From Leptasterias polaris (taxonomy: Eukaryota; Echinodermata; Asteroidea; Forcipulatida; Asteriidae): a stretch of 64,000 bases of DNA. How positions within the stretch are numbered: the first letter of the stretch is position 1; each line of letters begins with the position of its first letter. A model generated the notes under the pieces. The model worked only from the letters and a program-made list of their open reading frames with translations. It had not been told where the DNA came from and searched no databases. This document shows positions 12,202-25,400 of this stretch, piece by piece. The stretch spans positions 992,001 to 1,056,000 of the forward strand of contig JAZGTN010000178.1 of assembly GCA_037783415.1 (NCBI GenBank), read 5' to 3'. Both the position numbers and the translations under genes were made by a program.

Positions 12202-12720
12202 TTAAATTACTCCATCTTCATCTCGGTTGATCTTTCTTAAAATTAGGGACATCAGTGAACCAGAATTCACCTCTATCTTTGTTTGAGGGACGGTTCCATC
12301 TTGGAAAAGTTGGAATATGTAGGAATGCGATCTTATGTCACCCACCTCAACATTTCTTCTCAGGTGGTCCACTTGTGTCGTTTTTGAAGCAAAGGGATCT
12401 CCCTTTGCTTCAAAAAACTCCCTTCTCCAACGTTTCCAAAAGAGGGAAGCTAGGTATTGAACCTGGAACCATCTTTTCTTACCGTATGCTTTGACATTAC
12501 ATGTACCTACTGGTGCGACTGGACCCTTTCTCATCATCAGGAGATGGTTAGGAGTCAATGGCTTGTTGTTGTATGTATCTAGGGGCAGACCAATGTTCTC
12601 TACCTCAACCAAGAGTGTATGTAGAACGTCGTCATTTAACCCTCCTTTGCTTTTATTTTTTTCAATTTTACCCTGGTACATTGTTTTCATTTCTGAATGT
12701 TTTTCATATCAAATATGACA
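12202..12720 (-). pseudogene. BEL/Pao retroelement integrase C-terminal fragment
   Basis: The minus strand encodes GGLNDDVLHTLLVEVENI, then PLTPNHLLMMRKGPVAP, then KRWFQVQYLASLFWKRWRRE. This is the characteristic region (DUF5641-like) after the integrase core of BEL/Pao LTR retrotransposon polyproteins. The expected stretch between VENI and PLTPNH is altered, and the downstream hallmark (GDIVLV-type) is degenerate, so it is a relic. No LTR was located. Confidence 0.7.
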
Positions 12721-13002
12721 TATTCGAAGACCCACGATTTTCCCAGTAAAGATGTCTTGCACATTCTTTTGAACACTGTCATCCAAGTCAAGAAATTCTT
12801 GTGAAGCTTCAAAACTCTTGTTTCAAGAGTTTGTTCAACTTTTTGTCCTTTGGATGTTTTTTTTACATATTCGAGGACATTCTCCTTGACAGTTCCTCTT
12901 TTAATTGTTGGCGCTTTTTACGCTTCATCTGTCGTTGATTTCTCCCCAGAGACACTGAAAGCTTAATAAGTTTTCCCATTTTGTCTTCCAGTTAGTTGAG
13001 AT

Positions 13003-15596
13003 CAGTGTTGTAACCAAGTCATTTTTGGTCAAGTCAAGTCGCAAGTCATCTTTGGTCAGGTCAAGTCAAGTCAAGTCACAAGTCATTTTTGTTCAAGTCA
13101 AGTCAAGTCGCAAGTCAAATTTTCACAAGTCAAGTCAAGTCACAAGTCAAATTTTCGCAAGTCAAGTCAAGTCACAAGTCACATAATGACCGCGTTTACA
13201 CTTGATCCAGCGAGGGCGATCAAAGGAGGATCAGATCCTGCAAGGGCGATCAAACTGATCGCTGACGCGTTTACACTTGAGTCTGATCTCGCATTGATCC
13301 ACTTTGCCCGGCGTCTGTTGAACGGAAGTTCAACACTGCTCGTGTGACCCCGTACAACAGCCTCAGTCCAAGAAACAACGTAAAAACCACCAACAAGACT
13401 ATAACCTTAAATACACTAATACTGCGACAAGAAAATACAAAATGATTTTAAAATGCTTTTCAAATGCTAATGTAAAATGTAGGGCCAATGTTTTTCCGCG
13501 ATCGCGGACGAAATTCCCAGATTCTGCCCCTTGAAAAATTCTCACCCAAATTGCATCATATTTTCCCTCCCTTTAATCAACAGCCAAACACAAGTTAGCT
13601 TACCCCTGCTCTATATGAACACAAAAGTTGATTGTTCTCTCATAAAGGTCTAAAATCAACCGTAAATTGTAAACATTTTGTCGCCAAAGCAAAATCAAAA
13701 TGGCTGCCGGTCTGTTTTTGTCTTGTGAGAACGTGATGTGCAATACTTGACACCACAGCGGCTGTTACATGCTTCAAACTTATTTTTGTTGCAGCGATCA
13801 GTGCAATACCTCCATGTACATACATTTTTTTAAGAAATTGCCAACTCCGGAACTGAATCGGCCGTTGATTTATTGAGAGTTTTTGAACATGAAACAGAAA
13901 TTTGTTCATGTTTTCTTCAAACGGAATTTACACTTTTCTGAAACGGAAAATCAATGGCCTTACATTATTAATAATGAAAACTATAATAAAGAGAAATGAT
14001 TAGAAAAACGAACGAGAAGGAAACAGGTCGAAGCATGTGGTTCGTCACGTTTGTTTCAGAACAGGAATGCAAATGGCAAGTACCATTTAATTCGTGTAAT
14101 GTTCTTTTGTGTACAAAAGCTGTTTTTACGTGTTGGAACCAGTGTACTTGGACGGTTTCATTGCGCTGGTTGTTCCAACATGCTTTCGCGGTTTCTTTTT
14201 TCAACTCGGCACCCAGTCTGTTCGACGAGACCGGAAGTCGGTGGGTCAAATTGCGGGGTCTGATCCTACGTTGCGTTTACACTATGTTTTTGATCCACCT
14301 TGCAGGATCAGATCCTCCTTTGATCCCGCAAAATAGGGGGATCAAAAAGGAGGATCAGATCCTGATCGCTCGTGCGTTCACACTAGCTGTTGATCGCCCT
14401 TTGATCGCCCTTGCGGGATCTGATCCTCCTTTGATCGCCCTTGCCGGATCAAGTGTAAACGCGGTCAATGTCCCGATAAGCCCACTCCCATGATGATGTT
14501 GTGACAGACTAAATACAACCATTGAACCACATGCACGGCAATAATTGCCGTGCTTTTTTAGAATTTGAAGGGCATCGCAGCAATTTCGTAAGTGTAAAAA
14601 GGGCACCACGGCATTTTTGTCGAATGTGGGGGGTTATCATGGCAAAAACTTAATTTTACAAAATTTAACACGACAGGTGTCAGGTGAAAAAACTAAGGTT
14701 GAACACAACCACGGATGTGATCTAAAGCAATGCGTCTTCACCACCACAGCATTTTGACTATCCTACATGTATGCACAAACACCCCGCCAAAAATTCCCCA
14801 AAACAACAAAACAAAACATATTTAAAAAGAAACAAATCTTACGTTTTACATTTAAATAATCTTTCTGTTGATCCAAAATGTCCAAAATTGTGTCATTTTT
14901 GTAAAATAAAGCCTATAAGTTGTGCAGTTTTCCGTAAACAAGCTAACATTTCCGAGGAAATGTGCTTTGAAGACCATACTGTCGACGGCTTTTGCGTGAA
15001 TACCAGTGGCTCATTGCTCTGTACACGTTTTTTTCGCGCACCAGCGATGGTGATTATTGCAATTCGAGGGAAAAACCCTTTTCCCCGGGCATGCGCAGAC
15101 ATGTAAAGTCTTTTGTCAAGGCGTTTCAAACAGGTGTTGTGGGATATTTCACCAATAGAGGGCTTTTACTCCAATGGTATCGCATTGTTTTGAAACGCCC
15201 TCTCGTTCAATGTTTCCTATCTTTATTGTTGCGCATAAAGGAACGACATAACAAAGACTAGGAACCTCTAAATTGGAAAAGACGTGACCGCGTGCGTTGT
15301 GTAAACTGTGATCGCAATGTGGTCAGTGTTTTGCGGAACTTCCGAGTGAATTGTTTCGACATTAATTTATCCGAACCCTAAAAATGTAAACGTACATGTA
15401 TAACTTCACATTTAATATTCCTGTGTTGTAACCAAGTCATTTTTTCTCAAGTCAAGTCAAGTCGCAAGTCATATTTGCTCAAGTCAAGTCAAGTCACGAG
15501 TCATTTTTGCTCAAGTCAAGTCAAGTCGCAAGTCAATGAAATTGGCGACTCGAGTCTGACTCGAGTCCAAGTCACCGACTCGAGTCAACAACACTG
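13003..15596. mobile_element. hAT-type non-autonomous element, 2.6 kb
   Basis: The ends are CAGTGTTGTAACC at the left and the inverse ...CAACAACACTG at the right. Both flanks carry the 8-bp duplication GTTGAGAT (12995-13002 and 15597-15604). An 8-bp duplication plus CAGTG-type ends is characteristic of hAT elements. Both subterminal regions are built of AAGTCAAGTCAAGTCGC-like short tandem units (13020-13180 and 15430-15530). No transposase is coded inside, and a different long-TIR element (13188-14466) is nested within it. Confidence 0.8.
13188..14466. mobile_element. Nested long-TIR element with GATC-rich ends
   Basis: Starts GACCGCGTTTACACTTGATC and ends with its inverse. The inverted arms extend at least 65 bp and are composed of GGGCGATCAAAGGAGGATCAGATCC-type repeats. 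It is flanked by AAT on both sides, a possible 3-bp duplication. It lies inside the hAT-type element. The centre (13500-14250) contains no recognisable gene. Class undetermined; PIF/Harbinger is possible from the 3-bp duplication. Confidence 0.65.
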
Positions 15597-15604
15597 GTTG
15601 AGAT

Positions 15605-15968
15605 ATTCGCCTACTCGGTTCTTCTGAGCCCGAATTCTAGACAACAAGTATTTAGGGGCATGAGCCTTGGCAGCGTTAAACATACCCAATATTTCCTCAC
15701 CATCAATATTGTGGCATGAAGCTGATTCGGTTTGTTGACGTACCTCTTGTACTGTCTTTCTATAACAGTGATGATGTTTCGACAAACACTCTTTCATCAT
15801 GACGATAAACAAAGCTTGATCAACTTGAGCCTGTTGAAGCATTTTGCCTTTCATCCAATGTGAGCTCTTCACTAAAGAAATCTGTCTTGGTTGAAAGTGT
15901 ATTACTAAGGGTATCAGACAAATATCAGACAAATGAGGTGTTGGAAGATGTTTCCAGTCAAACAACAA
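15605..15968 (-). pseudogene. Unrecognised open segment interrupted by the hAT insertion
   Basis: The minus strand is open with a helical, Lys/Gln-rich composition (HWMKGKMLQQAQVDQALF ... LLSRIRAQKNRVGEYLN). If the 13003-15596 insertion is removed, the strand continues after one stop into another basic segment (KMGKLIKLSVSLGRNQRQMK). It looks like part of a transposon- or retroelement-derived protein that predates the hAT insertion. Family unknown. Confidence 0.35.
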
Positions 15969-16019
15969 TGACTCCTGGTGTCCCCAAGAAAAAACAATGA
16001 CTTCTGGGGTCCCTCAGTA

Positions 16020-16268
16020 TAGTCCATGGTGTGGCAATGTCATACATGTAGCCCTGCTGCAATACATACGCAGAGTCCAGTTGCCTTCTCAACACACCCC
16101 TGGGACTGAGGTTGTCTAGGGCGGCCATGAATTACAACATTCCCTTGTTAAAGCTTACACTTTGATCTGTCCATGGTGGAGCAGTGTCATAACAGTCTCA
16201 TTCCCCCTCTGAACACACCCTGGAGCTGAGAGTGTCTTGGGCGGCCCTGATTGACAACATTCCCAACA
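16020..16268. repeat. Imperfect tandem duplication, about 120 bp
   Basis: Two adjacent blocks (about 16022-16145 and 16170-16268) share GTCCATGGTG..GCA.TGTCATA, GGGACTGAG/GGAGCTGAG, GTCTAGGGCGGCC and ACAACATTCCC. No coding content is recognised. Confidence 0.5.
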
Positions 16269-16400
16269 TCAGTCCCCTAACAGGTTGATGAGAATGTTGT
16301 TTCTATACTCTCTGCCATTGTCCGACTGAAAAATATGGGGCACACCAATGTAAGCAAGGACTCTGTTTCTGAAAGTCACAAAATGATGAGACAAATTAAG
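16269..16400 (-). pseudogene. Retroviral-type integrase core fragment
   Basis: The minus strand gives YIGVPHIFQSDNGREYRN, the second-Asp motif (SDNG) of an rve integrase core. Upstream coding is displaced by the 16398-16470 dispersed repeat, and the frame ends a few codons later. It is only a relic; gypsy-like or transposon-captured integrase cannot be distinguished. Confidence 0.5.
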
Positions 16401-16470
16401 GCACCAAGGCAATGACCAGGGGCATGGAGGTGATTGCCTCCATTGCCTCAGTGAAGTATAAGGTGTGGTA
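16398..16470 (-). repeat. Dispersed repeat, GGCCTGATACTTC family, partial copy
   Basis: Reverse-complement match to the central part of the 10162-10337 repeat (GGCACCAAGGCAATGACCAG, then GATTGCCTCCATTGCC, then GAAGTATAAG). Confidence 0.55.
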
Positions 16471-16499
16471 ATTTTCTCAGACTTTATTTGACCCAAATG

Positions 16500-17400
16500 G
16501 TTTCACCAATTTAGAGTTTAAAGAGCTATGATCAACACAAAATAAATAAGTATGATGCCATTAGTGTATATTTTGTGTAGTTCAGTACAAATTACATAAA
16601 GAATTAAATTAAATTCCATGTTTGCTGACCAGTTCTGAATTTACTAAGGCTACCAATAATATATTGCTTAACATATTCTTGTATTATCATGGGAGACATG
16701 TATAGCACTGACGATTGTCTTAAGTGTAGATATGGGCAACAAACAAAGCAATTTATTCTTCAACATATTATTAAACACTTGAAGATTCATTATCTCCTCC
16801 TTCCTCTCTCTTCATACTCCATATAATAGTTATCCTCGGTAACTGGTCCACCACCTTCATGTGGTGGAGGTTTGGGTAAATGTACCTATACATGGTGCTT
16901 CTTTACATGTCTTTCATTACTACGTCCTGTTGTCATAAACTGCTCATAAGTACAGTTTACATAAGAAATTTAAAGTAATGGTCTTCTTTTAAAATATAAT
17001 TTTGTTTGCGATGACAGGGACAATGTGTTCAATTTATAACCGGTACCAGAATATTGGGGGTGTGTATTTAGCACATATAATATAGTAAATTTAAAGAATA
17101 TTCTTGTATAAATTGGTTTGTTTCCTTCTTCGTGATTATCGTAGGGGAGGGTATTCACTTTACTATCATGAAACTGGTCCGGATGTGGGACTGAAAAAAA
17201 AAAAAAAATTGTATTATTCATTCTTGGGGTTTTTCTTTCGTGACAATCAAAGGGACTCAATTGGCTTTATTATCATGATTTTGGGCTATTACTGTTTTTT
17301 ATTAACTGGGAATTTTTTTAATAAATAAGTTTTTCTCAGACTTTGCATGGTTTTATCTCTTTTTGGAAGCAGTGGTAGCTCTGAAAAGAGCTGGTGGTTT
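16500..17400. other. No gene seen
   Basis: AT-rich, with an A-run near 17194. Open frames here lack recognisable domains. Confidence 0.4.
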
Positions 17401-17419
17401 TGTTTGGCTTGAGATGTTT

Positions 17420-17877
17420 CTACAAGTCAAAGCCTTCAAAGTCGCTGTCATCACTGTCGCTGCAGAACAGAGCGGCCATCTGCTCATGCAGTCCCTCCAC
17501 GTCACCAGAGTCGGATAATTCTTCTTCTTCTTCCTCAGCTCCCCTGATGATTTGTGCCTTTATGAAGCCGTTCACAATTGTGGAGGGCTTGACCGCCTTC
17601 CATGCAGAAAGGACCCATCCGTACACCTCGGCATGTGTAGCTCCCGGCATCCTCCCTGTCACCGTAAACGTGTGAAGACCCTCCGCCAGGAATGACCCCA
17701 AGAATGGTGTCATGCTCTGCCTTGAAAACCTTCCGGATGTGCTCATCCTTGTGTGATGTCATGGAATCAAGCACCAGCATTGCCGTCTTGTTCAAGGAAG
17801 TGTCCGGGCGCCCACGGTAGCATTTCTCTGCCCACTCCTCCATAACATCTCTGTTCATCCACCCTGCACACACATAA
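17420..17877 (-). pseudogene. Pogo/Tigger-like transposase C-terminal fragment
   Basis: After an acceptor (TGTGCAG at about 17865-17871), the minus strand encodes GWMNRDVMEEW, LVLDSMTSHKDEHI (Asp motif), and GVIPGG. The usual PLDVSVNKPFK block is absent. A second frame then gives EGLHTFTVTGRMPGATHAEV, WVLSAW and a VNGFIKAQI tail rich in Glu/Asp. An internal deletion with frameshift near 17680 therefore removed the region around the LQPLD motif. It is inactive and is distinct from the DDE_1 copies at 5 kb and 39 kb. Confidence 0.6.
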
Positions 17878-18708
17878 TTAGGAAAAAGATGAAGAATCAT
17901 TAATATATATAATATAAATACAAAATAAGTGGATACAAAAGGGATACCAGAAATAGTATACAGATAAAAAGCGAGTGGAAAAAACTCAAATAGCGGAGTA
18001 GACGGAAAAGAAGGAAGAAAAGGTTTAGTGACTGATTTTAAACGTACCTTTCTTGTTGCAAACGACAACAACACCAGAAGGCAACTTCTTGCTTATTGTT
18101 AAGTGTTTTATGAAATTGAGGACAAATTGTTCAGGTTAGCTGGGCTAAGCTCATTATGAGCTTTGTTGTTTGATCATTTTAACAGCTGATATTTGTTTTT
18201 AAGGTTTGTTACAAATGAAGTTCTAGGTAGGGTTTGTTTTGTGCAGACATTAGGTTTGCGATACTGTTTTGTAGTAGACATATGTTTAACTATATGTACA
18301 CTGCAGTTGTACGGTGGTAGCAGTTACGATGTTAGCAGCTTTAAATTCAACGCTGATAGAAGAGTTTGAATCAACTGTTTGTTGACCAACTAGCTGTTGT
18401 GCAGTACTCATTATTTGGAACTCATCACCTGTTTTGGTGGAGGACAAGAATGAAGCCAGCAAGAACTCATGATTTGTTGAACTGTTCAATGAGATAATAT
18501 GGGTTTTATAGAAAGGTTTGGAGATGTGGTATGCAACTGAAAGGATAACACATTTGTTGTGAATGGAGAACAAAGGATTGGAATCAAATTAAACTGCTTG
18601 ACACTTGCAAACGTTGGATTGTACAATATGTACATGTAAGTTCCCTTTTTGTTTAACACAGGAGTTGTAAGTTAGTTAAAGAAGAACCAGAAAATGGTAA
18701 ATAACCTG

Positions 18709-18929
18709 TCATCTAGGGTTTGGCGAATAATGTTTCTTGACTGTACAACAAATGTGTACAGTTGTTGTTCCAGTGCCGTTTCTATTTTGGTTGAACTCGA
18801 TTTCCTTTGGCATGTGTAGCGCGGAGATAGCGTCATCATATTGGCACATTAACAAGTTGGAACCTGCAGTAGTGCCTTCCACTGTTATAATTTCTACTTG
18901 AATGTCCGTGATCTCGTCTGGCATCACCT
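18709..18929 (-). CDS. Possible terminal exon, unknown protein
   Basis: A 73-codon open segment ends in TGA after an acceptor-like TACTAACAG at 18930. The peptide (MPDEITDIQVEIITVEG ... NLLMCQYDDAISAL) has no motif I recognise, and no partner exon was found. Confidence 0.2.
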
Positions 18930-19459
18930 GTTAGTACATGAATGAATAATATGAATAATAACAAATTATAAAAATTGCACTCTAGTATTTAGTAAATATG
19001 CAAAAATGGGTAATAATATCAATAGTTTGTATAAATACTTCAATGTTTGTGTTTGATGTGCTGGATAGAGTCTTCATCTGCAAGAACTTGTTCAATGTTT
19101 AAAGAAGTACTTGAACGAGAATTTTGTAACGGGGATGCTATTTAAACTTGTTTATAATGTGTTTGTTTGTGATTTAATTGTAATTTTGATGTTTTTACAC
19201 TTCTGGATTTTTCGTAATTATCGATCAAAAAATTAGGCCCCAACCTCAAGGTTTTGAAAAACTAAAAACACTTCTGCCGTTGGCGGCGCGATTCCATGTG
19301 ACCTCATTTGTGGGAGTTATAGCTTTGTAAACAAACAGGTAGACGCGTTGTTCAGTTGGGGACGTGTTGTTTATGCATGTGCTTTCGACAATTTCGATAT
19401 AGAAATCGTGTTAAAATCTGCTTTTACAAACGTGTCTTGGGTGCAAGGGTACATGTAAT

Positions 19460-22400
19460 ATGCCAGCATCATGTGTCGTTGGTGGTTGTACGAGGAAGAC
19501 AACCAAGAATCCTGAGGTACATTTTGTCCGGTTTCCGAGAAATCCTTCCACTTGCAAGGAATGGGTGCGTTTCGTAGACAACACTCGGTCTGATTTTAAG
19601 CTGACCAAATGGTCCACGATTTGCAGCGCACACTTCAAAGATGAGTGCAGGGATGACTCTGTGAAGCTGCAGAGCAGCATGGGGCTCAAACGGAACTTCA
19701 GACTGAAGCCAGGCTCTGTACCAAGCCTGAAAGCCCCATCAACTTCGAAAGACGATAGTCGGGAGAGTGATGCCGAGATGACACAGCCAGCAAAGCATTT
19801 CGGAACGGCATTCAAGAAACGTCAGAAAAGCCGGGTAGGCATGAATATAAATACCCTTCAGTTCTTATTCATAATTTAATCAGTGAAAAAATCATTCACA
19901 CGAATATCGGGGTGGAACATAATTTATTTTCACTTGGGAAAAACAAACAAACCGTGCAGGAACAGAATACCCTTGCCAACTCACGTACGCCAACCAACTC
20001 GTACCCTCAAAAACTTGTATTTGCCAACTCGTCCTCAAGTGAAGTGAGGATGTAGTCATCGTTTATACTTCAAGTTCAGGAGGGGTTTCCTCACGTTTTG
20101 TTTCTTCTTGGGTTTTTGGGGAAATAGTTTAGTCAAAGGTAAAAGATGGTAAGACTAAGAGCATAGAGCAATTAGGGTAAGACTAAGAGTATGAATTGGC
20201 AAAATTATGTTTGTGTATGTGTTGACCTGTTTGTTTTTTGTTTTTTCTTGCACTGTAAAAAAAAATAGATTTGTTTTTGCTATCTTCACTGTGTTTTTTT
20301 CTTTTGAGTAGACATTTTTGGTTTACAATTCAGCCCAAACATTTGCAGTTTTATTTATTTCTCATTAACTCACAACTTTTCAATTTGGCCAAATTAACAG
20401 ACTACTATGAAATTAAACAACCCTCATGAACAGCTCCTTGTTTAAATAGACTAAATCATTGTGGAACATCAGTAGTTATAAAGTAACTTGATAAGTGCTT
20501 AGTTATTTGCTTCAATTTCAACAAAGCTGAGTTAAATGTTGACACTTTCCTTCAGATTTTGCAAGAAGCACTGGATGAATACAATACAAGGTACGGTGAA
20601 CCTTCAGGTGTCAGACCAGAAAGTTCCAGCACAAAACAGGTAAACCATCCTACATGTACAATATATTCTTCATAAGAAAGCAAAACAGTTGTTCTGTCAT
20701 TAAAAACAACTTCTTGTCCCCTATAACTGTTATCATTGTGCTCATTTTCAAGAAAACAACAGTTTTCAGCGAATTTGCACAATTGGTTTTTGTCTATTGT
20801 CTTTGTTTACAATAACAATAATGACATTCTTATTTTGTCATGTGATTTAAATGTTTCACAATCAGGTTTTATTTCAAGCAACATTTGGCACAACACTGAC
20901 CATATTGTATTCCTTATTTAAAAGTTTTTTTCAGCAGGGTTGGAAATCATCAAAGACACTGATGTAACTGTGCCTCATCCGGATGCACCTTCCAATGAGC
21001 CTAACAGAGCAACCATTGCAGTTTGTACTATGACCACAACATCAGTAAGTGCAATGTTACTGTTTTGTAATAATTTTGAGCTCCCCCTTTTAGTTGTTCT
21101 CAATACACCACATCCTAGTCAATAATATACCACGCCTTAGTCTCACACTATATGTTCAAACATTGACACATGAAAATGTGAATGATTTTGTTTCTTCAAA
21201 CATAAACCAACAGGGGACCTAGGCTAGGTCTCCACAATATTTGTATGTGGGCAAGACTTGCACAATCTATTGATAGAAGAGGAACAAAATTCATATTCTG
21301 TCCAATCTTGGAATAGCCTGTAAGTCTCATTGATGAATAGTGGGTAATTATGACCTGAATGCAATTGCTCCTGAGTAGTATAGGCAGTCACAGAGCATAA
21401 CATAGGTTTGATATTGCCTGGGTATACATTTGGGGAGTACCCCCTGTTGGTGACAACCCATTCAGTGTGAACACCTTGCTAAATTGGTTTATTTGTGTAT
21501 TTCTTAATTTTACTCCTGGATTTCATCTTTTTACAATGTGTAATTTATTTCATCAGGGGATTGATCAGTCGACCCAAACAGTTGCAAGATGGTGTTGCTC
21601 CATACATCACATTGCCAGTAGTCAAATTAATATCTTGCCAAGGGATGCCCACCACACATCAGTGAGGTCTAAAAGGACACAAACTAAGCCAAAGATGTTT
21701 CACCCAGTCAATAAAGGTAAATGTGTGTGTAACCCGGAAAAATGGATCACTTGAATAAAACTAAATAAAACTACGCTCTGGGGAAACTCACTTCAGAAAA
21801 ACTCAATTAATCTAAGGATCGAATAGGGTTAAGACGCGAGGAAATGCAAAAAGTAGGACAGGGAATCAAAATGTAGGTTTCTCAACAAACAAAAAATGAA
21901 AAATAACTTTATTGATTATAAGGCAATGACCAAAAGCAAAACCAGTGATCGAAATATAGTCAATAAACCAAGTAAACTCTAAACCAAGACCAATAGAAAC
22001 TATTGAACTAAACCCAGAATACTTGAAGAAAAAGAATTTATAGAAACCACTAAAAACAACAAAACACAGTGCCAAAGAAGGTTACAAATTAAAATCAAAA
22101 TGGCTTTAAAACCAAGTTCATAGCAGTAAATTACTTGACGCAGGCAAAACTTAAAACATGAAGAACCACCAGTACATAAAATCAAAGAAATAGTTAGTGA
22201 TGGTGGGAGTACACACAAAAGTGGAGTGCTCCCCTTGCGCTGCCAGGCTGCTATCTGAAGTAAACTACAGGGGTGAATTAATTACCACTACAAGGATGAA
22301 GGATTAAGGATTAAGCAAGAGGGTTGTTTATTACAGGAATTCCTAGAAATTAACTTGTACAGGGTGCTAGAAGAGATTAAATTGGAAATATAAACAGTGG

Positions 22401-25400
22401 AAGGGAGCATAGACACTAAGTCTCCTACTGGACAAAGGTTTTTCTACACCTGTCACATGTGCAGCACCTTACAACTGTGCTTTCAGATTTGTATGTTCCA
22501 TAAACTGCTGAATGAGATATTTTGAGGCAAAACCCTGAAGTGAGGTACTTTGCAGACTTTTATGACTCACAACTCGGGCTCAAGTCACCATGTTTGTGGC
22601 TGTTGCATAATGGACACAGACTCGAACTGAAGGGACAATGCCTTGACCTTTTCTTTCATTTCTTTGGTTTTTACCAAACAAAACCTTGATAACATCCATT
22701 TACTTATGGTGTGAGTATAACTGCAGTTATTTACTAAAGTCTCCTATTGTGTACCCTTTAAATTTAATTCTAGGTGTTCAGGTAAAGCGACTACTGAAGT
22801 GTGAAAACAAAATCACAGAATGTTCCATTGTCAAGGGGAAGCCGCTAAAAAAACTGCAATGCTCAACACATACCGTCACTCAACCAGCAGCAAAAGCTGC
22901 TACATTTCCTGAGGAACCTGTATCTGATGATCCTACTTCAGAGCCTGTTAGTGAAAGTGACTATGTGCCATCTACATGTAGTCATGACAGTGCCGATACA
23001 AGCACAAGGTAAAAATAAACCATATAGTAAGAACTGTAATCTTAAATGTTTCTCTGGGCCTATACACTTGAAAAGTATCCTTCAATGAACAAGTGTTGAT
23101 GGAAAACCAACTTTAATAAAAGCTTTATTCAAGCCAATCAGAGCATACTGATTGGAATGGAAATGTTTTTCTGTATTCAGAGCTGGGCCCAACTTCATAC
23201 ATACAGTACGCAAAGTATAAAACAATTGTCCTTGCCAGAAAAAGGTTGCCTGCCAAAATACCATATCATTATGTAAAGTTTGCAACTGTGGTCTCTTGCT
23301 TATTATGATCAGCAGAAAATTGTTAAGCACTATTGTCTACTTCATCACCTCTATTAAAATCGGGCCCAGGATTGGACAAGTCGCATCTATTATGAAACCA
23401 GTGTCTGTAACAGATGGATATTGTTCGAAGGACTTTTTGTTGCTCAGTTTATTGCTCAACACATTGACTTCTGTCTTTTTGTCTTTCACAGTTCTGATGG
23501 AGAAAAGATTACATATGATGTAGTAGACGATTCAAAATATATTGTCTTTCGGTCCAGTCTTCTACAACTGTTTCAGAAGTGCCACAAGTGTGACGCTGTG
23601 GCAAAAGTCACGATTTCTCGTCCCCTCTCTGGCACCCTCATTAAAGTGCTACAAATTTGCAGGAAGCGTGGCTGCGGCCAGATAAAGAACTGGAGGAGTC
23701 AGCCCATGATCGGTAACATCGCAGCTGGCAACCTCCTTCTTTCTGCAGCTTGCTTGACTTCAGGATGTAGTCCTAAGAAATTCCTGCGGGCTTTGACATC
23801 CCTCAACATTGCCACCATTTCGTATGAATCCTTCAATCACCAAAAATGGTCAGTTTACTATGCTTAACAGTGAAGCGTATTTTCAAATACTAAATTCACA
23901 GTTGCATTTTGATATGGTAGAATTTGACTGGCAACTAGCACAAATGTTTGTCCACGAGCAATATCATAATTAGGGCCTATCAGTTTGAATTATTCTCATC
24001 TCATTATTTCTATGATTTTTTTTTTTTTCTGAAGACAGTCGGAATACACATCAAAACATCCATGGTTGTTTTCATGGAACTAAGACACTTTTGTACTGCA
24101 TTCCTCATTAGATTTAAAATCTGTTCATGTTCTTTTAAATTCTGTGAACAAAATGCACAAATTAGTTGAACTAATTAGAAACCACATGTCATCAACTTTG
24201 TTTCTGTTAATCTTTTTAAAAAAAACAATTACTGTACAAACTTCTAATGTTTTCTCAAACAGGCATGAAAGTACATGCATCAGTTAGAATTAATCTTCTA
24301 AATGATTCACATGAGGTTATTTGCAAAAAGATGTTGGAGAAATTATTTTTACATGTTACCAAAAATGCAGGTTCCTTCAGCCAGCCATTAGCCATGTTTG
24401 GAAAACTTCCCAAGAGTTGATTGTACAGAATCTGCGAAGTCGTGAGAGTGGAGCATTTTTAGGAACTGACATGAGGGCAGACAGTATGGGCCATTCAGCA
24501 AAGTATGGATGCTACAGCACCCTCGAGATGAATGTGAACAAAGTACTTCACATTGAAGTAGTACAGGTAAATTTCAATATTTACTGTAGTTACATCATTA
24601 CAATTTATGTAATTTTTTTATATTTTTTATGAAAAGTATTTCATCCTACCTCTCCCCTATTTATCTTTTACTGTGGGATAACCTTTTTTCAGCTGTAAAG
24701 ACTAGCTGCAACCTTTGTGCAGCCCCTCCCCCTGCCACCCAATTAACAGGAATTGTTTATATTTCAAAGATTTTTATAATGGGCATTTTGCCTTTCTTGC
24801 TTTATGGAGTAAATTCTTTCTGTGCACTAAAAAAGTCCAAGCAATATACCCAACAAATAACCAACCTTTAAGAGCTCATTTTCTTACTTTGTTTTTGGTA
24901 GAAGAATGAGGTTGGAAACAAGTCCAACTTGATGGAGATTGAAGGACTAATAAGAACGTTGATGTGGGTGGACAACGCAATGATAACAGTGTCTGCTATC
25001 GTCACAGATAGACACCGTCAGATTGCCAAGCACATCCGGGAGAAGGTAGTGCCCACATCAGGAGTCAAACACTATTATGATGTTTGGCATGTTGCAAAAG
25101 GTGAGAAACCATACGTCTTTCTTTGAAAAAGACAGTGGTGCTTGAGAAATAAGGGTCCCCTTTCAGGTCTAATAAATAGTTCATCGATAGTTGTAAAAAA
25201 GAGTTGACGAAATGAGGACCCTGATCATTACAGTATTTCTAAATATTAATGTGCACAATTTGTACAATTTTTTCTATTACACAGGACTTAAGAAGAAGCT
25301 TGTGGCAATCAGTAAGCTGTCAGGATGTGGTGTCATTCAGCCCTGGATTCAGTCGATCATCAATAACATCTACTGGGTGGCTGCCTCTACACATGATGGG

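Noticed and set aside
13996..14493. 165-codon plus-strand ORF ending in ALAGSDPPLI repeats
   Set aside because: The repetitive part is the inverted arm of the nested element, and the rest has no domain.
23183..23372. MITE of the GGGCCCAA family in a Kolobok intron
   Set aside because: The ends are only loosely inverted (GGGCCCAACTTCAT versus AAAATCGGGCCC), so I did not call exact boundaries.
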